A stretch of DNA of 64,000 bases from Myxococcales bacterium (GTDB lineage Bacteria; Myxococcota_A; Bradymonadia; UBA7976; UBA1532): the NCBI GenBank assembly GCA_002731825.1, contig PCCS01000050.1, forward strand, positions 110,833 to 174,832, in the 5' to 3' direction. Position numbers and translations under genes: made by a program. Of this stretch, positions 60,362 to 64,000 are shown one piece after another. Position 1 is the stretch's first letter. Each line of letters starts with the position of its first letter. The notes beneath the pieces were generated by a model. It was not told the DNA's origin. It saw only the letters and a program-made list of their open reading frames with translations, and searched no databases.

Positions 60362-61842
60362 GACACAGCGACTCCGGCTTCGGTGAGCATATCGATGACA
60401 TAATCTTGCTCAGCATCCGTCATTTGCGGATAGAGCGGCAGGGCGATAGAGAGTTTCTCTGCGATCCATGCGTTTGGCAAATCCATGGGTTGATAGCCAA
60501 ATTCATTACTGTATAGAGACAAGCCATGGATCGCCTGAGTGCCTTGGCGTGTTGCGATTCCTTTCTCGGCGAGCCTATTCATCAGGGCGTTTCTTTTCTT
60601 ATAGAGTTCTTCCCAATTACTCTGATTTGGTTCTTTTGGAGTAAAGAGGCATACATATGCTTGGTACGAATGGTCTCCGCCAGCTTTCACCTTTGGGGTC
60701 CGCAGCCAATCTAGAGATTTGAGATGGGTGTCATACCGATGAGCGAGCTCTCTCTTACGGGCTAAGATCTTAGGCAGCTTTTGCATCTGAACTCGACCGA
60801 GCGCGCCTTGCATATCGGTCATTCGATAGTTATATCCGAGTCGATCGAAGTCCCCTAAGAGAAAGCCGGGTGTATCACCATCGCTACTCTTCTGTTTTGG
60901 TGAGATGCCATGGGACCGCAGCGACCGAATTGAATCCATATAGTCCGTATTGCGGGTAATCAGCATGCCCCCTTCCCCTGTTGAAATCACTTTTCGAGGG
61001 TGGAAACTGAAGACGCCAAATTCCCCAAAAGTACCGACATGCTGGTCTTGATACGTGGTTCCCAGAGCGCATGCTGTATCTTCTATAACAGCCAAATTAT
61101 GCTGCTGGGCAATCTCCATAATTTGGTCCATAGGTGCAGCTTGACCAAATAAATGAACAGGCATAATGGCTCTAGTTTTGCTGCTGATGGCGGAGTAAAT
61201 GCTTTCGGCTGTCACATTAAACGTGTCCAGATCGATATCGACCAAGACTGGTCTTGCCCGATTGTATAAAACCGAATTTGCGCTTGCGACAAATGAGAAT
61301 GACGGGACGATGACTTCATCGCCTAGGCCAATGCAGAGTGCGTTTAGAGCCAGGTGTAGTCCTGTCGTAGCCGAGGTGCATGCCGCGGCGCCAGCAGCCT
61401 TTGTAAATTCACAGACGGATGACTCAAATTTTTCGACTTCCGGTCCTTGGACAACCCAGCCGGTCTGCAAAGGCTTTTGAACGGCTTTATACTCGTCCTC
61501 ATCAAACCATGGTTTCGCGATAGGTATCTGCATTGCTTGCCGTCTAGATCCATCAGTGATTGGTGAACAGATGTAGGATAATGTGTTCTCTAGAGATAGG
61601 CCAGCAGTATCTAAAGATTCTATGGTTTGTCGGCGTATGCCGCTCTTTGAATTTAACCGACGTAATTGGTAGCCGACTCCCGCTTCCCCACGAATGGGTA
61701 TTCCGGCTCCGACCAATGTTTTGATATCTCTGTATACAGTTCTCTCTGAGATCCCAAAGATTTGGGCCAACTCGGTTGCTCTAACGACCTTAGGCTGAGA
61801 GAGCATCTTGATCGTCTGTAATAATCGCCTGGTTTTCTGCAT
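60358..61842 (-). CDS. DeoR/YafY-type HTH fused to DegT/DnrJ/EryC1/StrS aminotransferase
   Basis: 494 residues from the ATG at 61842, with GGTGG 7 nt upstream. Residues 1-62 are an HTH_11-type winged helix (KTRRLLQTIKMLSQ, ELAQIFGISERTVYRDIKTL, GEAGVGYQLRRL), as found at the start of WYL-domain regulators. A 40-residue linker replaces WYL. Residues 104-494 are a full DegT-family PLP aminotransferase: IPIAKPWFDEDEYKAVQ, ATTGLHLALNAL, IEDTACALG (Asp255), FSFHPRKVISTGEGGM (PLP Lys284) and LGYNYRMTDMQGALG. Such enzymes make amino sugars on NDP-sugars. The DNA-binding domain suggests self-regulation or moonlighting. It converges on the TPR gene with a 4-nt overlap. Confidence 0.88.
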   Translation of the reverse strand: MQKTRRLLQTIKMLSQPKVVRATELAQIFGISERTVYRDIKTLVGAGIPIRGEAGVGYQLRRLNSKSGIRRQTIESLDTAGLSLENTLSYICSPITDGSRRQAMQIPIAKPWFDEDEYKAVQKPLQTGWVVQGPEVEKFESSVCEFTKAAGAAACTSATTGLHLALNALCIGLGDEVIVPSFSFVASANSVLYNRARPVLVDIDLDTFNVTAESIYSAISSKTRAIMPVHLFGQAAPMDQIMEIAQQHNLAVIEDTACALGTTYQDQHVGTFGEFGVFSFHPRKVISTGEGGMLITRNTDYMDSIRSLRSHGISPKQKSSDGDTPGFLLGDFDRLGYNYRMTDMQGALGRVQMQKLPKILARKRELAHRYDTHLKSLDWLRTPKVKAGGDHSYQAYVCLFTPKEPNQSNWEELYKKRNALMNRLAEKGIATRQGTQAIHGLSLYSNEFGYQPMDLPNAWIAEKLSIALPLYPQMTDAEQDYVIDMLTEAGVAVS

Positions 61843-61951
61843 AACTGGACCACCCACCGCACTCAGTTGCTAACGATGTTTCTCATGTATTTTATCTGAA
61901 TATATGTTCAGTATTATGAAAAGTCCAAAAATCTATGTCAATGTGCTGATC

Positions 61952-62905
61952 ATGAAACGCGTATTTTCTGTCTTTTTCGCTCTCATTTCGACCGCAATTG
62001 CTGGACCAATCTCCAATTTCGAACAGGCGGATAAGGCCACTTTTGGATTGATCGTAGACGGTGAATTAACGGGGTCTGGATTTATTATCGATCCGGCTGG
62101 CTTCGCATTGACCGCGGCCCACCAAATTGCCCTCGGTCAGGCAAACCTATACGCTCAATCGATCCATCTAGATGGCGAGCGTCTGGAGGTGATTGCTCTC
62201 GATCGTGGCAGAGACGTTGCGCTGGTGAAGCTTAAAGATCGTAAAACGCCCTATCCATCTCTCAAGTTGGCGGCGCGGACACTGACCGTCGCCCAGCCGA
62301 TCTATTTACTCGCGACAGCGAATTATCGGCACAATCTGCTTCTTTCTGGTCGAGTAGCCCGTACGCGCGGTGGCTTCGAATATTTCCAGGGTCTTGGTCA
62401 CTATGTCACGATCACTTATGTCTCCGCCAATGCACCCTCTGGGACCTCGGGAGGCCCATGGCTTAATACCTCTGGTCAGGTTGTGGGTATGCAGATGGGT
62501 TTGATGCACACGGGTAAAGACACTCAACCTGCACCCGTGGGTGTGACCTATATGGTGCCTATCGCCGATGTAAAGGCACTCGTTGATGAACGCGCGTCGA
62601 TTCGGCGTCCCAGCTTACGGATTGGCCTAGAGGAACTCTGGGAACAAGACACTGACTATCGCCAGCACTTTCCGATGAGACGAGCCGGTCTTGTCGTTGC
62701 TCGGATCTCGAAAGCGTCGAGGGCGTATCGCGCCGGACTACGACGAGGTCATCTGATCGTTGCCATCGATGGCCAAAGGGTGTCTTACAGAGAACATTTC
62801 CTAAAGTTGATTCGTCAAAAACGGGTCGCTGACCATGTCACACTCACCCTGATTGGCAAAAACGGGCCAAAAAAGACGATTAGCGTTGTATTAGACGGCA
62901 TATAA
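61952..62905 (+). CDS. Trypsin-like (S1C, HtrA-type) protease with PDZ domain
   Basis: 317 residues from the ATG at 61952, which gives a signal peptide (VFSVFFALISTAIAGPIS); the longest frame from 61904 adds 16 residues. The catalytic triad is His in GFALTAAHQIAL, Asp in RDVALVKLKD and Ser in APSGTSGGPWL (GTSGGP). Residues 225-317 form a PDZ domain (GLVVARISKASRAYRAGLRR, GHLIVAIDGQRV). It would be a periplasmic quality-control protease like DegP/DegS but shorter and with one PDZ. Confidence 0.9.
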   Translation: MKRVFSVFFALISTAIAGPISNFEQADKATFGLIVDGELTGSGFIIDPAGFALTAAHQIALGQANLYAQSIHLDGERLEVIALDRGRDVALVKLKDRKTPYPSLKLAARTLTVAQPIYLLATANYRHNLLLSGRVARTRGGFEYFQGLGHYVTITYVSANAPSGTSGGPWLNTSGQVVGMQMGLMHTGKDTQPAPVGVTYMVPIADVKALVDERASIRRPSLRIGLEELWEQDTDYRQHFPMRRAGLVVARISKASRAYRAGLRRGHLIVAIDGQRVSYREHFLKLIRQKRVADHVTLTLIGKNGPKKTISVVLDGI

Positions 62906-62971
62906 AACTCCTTTATTTTCAAGTACTAATGAGGTTTACCGAAAAAAAGTGATTCGAATGCACAAAAAAGA

Positions 62972-62999
62972 TTGATCAATCACTGTCCGTGGATCTAAA
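62972..62999 (+). promoter_or_regulatory. Candidate rRNA promoter (-35 TTGATC, -10 TCTAAA)
   Basis: TTGATC at 62972-62977 and TCTAAA at 62994-62999 are separated by 16 bp and followed by a GC-rich discriminator (GTCGCGCG), the arrangement of stringently controlled rRNA promoters. About 175 nt precede the 16S start. Confidence 0.5.
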
Positions 63000-63052
63000 G
63001 TCGCGCGCTCTCCGGGCATTCCCTGGGGAGACTTTAGGCGCAGCCTGAATCC

Positions 63053-63066
63053 GGTTCTTTGAAAAT
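63053..63066 (+). promoter_or_regulatory. boxA antitermination element in rRNA leader
   Basis: GGTTCTTTGAAAAT fits the boxA element (TGTTCTTTGAAAA-type), bound by NusB/NusE to keep RNA polymerase from stopping in rRNA operons. It lies about 108 nt before the 16S start. Confidence 0.7.
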
Positions 63067-63173
63067 CTAGTTGAATAGAGTCTGTATAAAGTCAGGCTCT
63101 CGTCAAAACTTAATTTACTGAACGCGTGTTTGTACGAAAATTACAGGCAGCATTTATATGTAGCTAAAAGATT

Positions 63174-64000
<827 letters not shown>

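Overview
The window reads as a chromosomal segment of a Gram-negative bacterium from the Myxococcota / former Deltaproteobacteria side of the tree, possibly a Bradymonadia-like lineage. The placement rests on three things: the partial 16S gene at the right end has a deltaproteobacterial character; there are many Cys-rich lipoproteins of the myxobacterial kind (MopE-like CDGxDNDCDG repeats, CCWPGQ repeats, CDDGG...CADCGPR tails); and there is an AgmX/PglI-type protein with an MJ0042 zinc ribbon, a GYF domain and a single membrane span. Base composition looks close to 50% GC. No transposase, integrase, CRISPR array or tRNA was found, and the gene order looks like ordinary core/accessory chromosome with short operons on both strands.

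Layout. 1-4.4 kb: a truncated lipoprotein gene, a membrane glycosyltransferase, a GT2 polyprenyl-phosphate-type glycosyltransferase, and sfsA. 4.4-8.4 kb: an isolated flagellin, a PcnB-like nucleotidyltransferase, ssb, and a small lipoprotein. 8.5-14.7 kb: a polysaccharide flippase, a lipoprotein metallophosphatase, a 2Fe-2S ferredoxin, then an ECF sigma factor behind a candidate sigma-54 promoter, followed by a DUF547 protein and a receiver-like protein. 14.7-21.6 kb: two large Cys-rich lipoproteins flank the AgmX-like protein and deoC. 21.7-30.5 kb: ABC-2-type permease and SDR, a CcmH/CcmI-like pair, mobA, a glutamine amidotransferase, TauE/SafE, FmdB-type zinc ribbon, an unrecognised four-repeat protein, acylphosphatase and a DUF442-like phosphatase. 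30.5-42.7 kb: lipoprotein, FadL-type porin, holB, a MepA-like peptidase operon, a SUMF1-like protein and an RND/MMPL exporter. 42.8-52.7 kb: S1-domain protein, two SDR/DUF3105 genes, an RluA-type synthase, an Omp85-type barrel, a two-gene envelope operon behind a candidate sigma-54 promoter, a second TauE/SafE and a PH-like/GNAT fusion. 52.6-62.9 kb: C-terminal processing protease, lipoprotein, menB, then the most unusual segment. 63-64 kb: the promoter, boxA and first ~827 nt of a 16S rRNA gene.

The most interesting region is 56.7-61.9 kb. A candidate -24/-12 promoter precedes a gene that joins TPR repeats, a neutral-ceramidase-like domain (with the usual nucleophile-containing GDVSPN hexapeptide replaced) and a sulfotransferase domain. 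The next gene encodes a stand-alone copy of the same TPR type. Converging on it is a gene that joins a DeoR/YafY-type HTH to a complete DegT/DnrJ/EryC1/StrS aminotransferase. Together they look like an undescribed locus for modifying a lipid, sugar or other small molecule; the substrate is not readable from sequence.

A second theme is sigma-54. Three sites with exact GG-N10-GC spacing lie at sensible distances upstream of genes (ECF sigma factor, a TolB/CsgG-like plus PEGA-like envelope operon, and the ceramidase-like fusion). Each has an inverted repeat about 90-120 bp further upstream, where an enhancer-binding protein would sit. Most genes are recognised only at family level. Start sites that were moved from the longest possible reading frame are explained in each entry.
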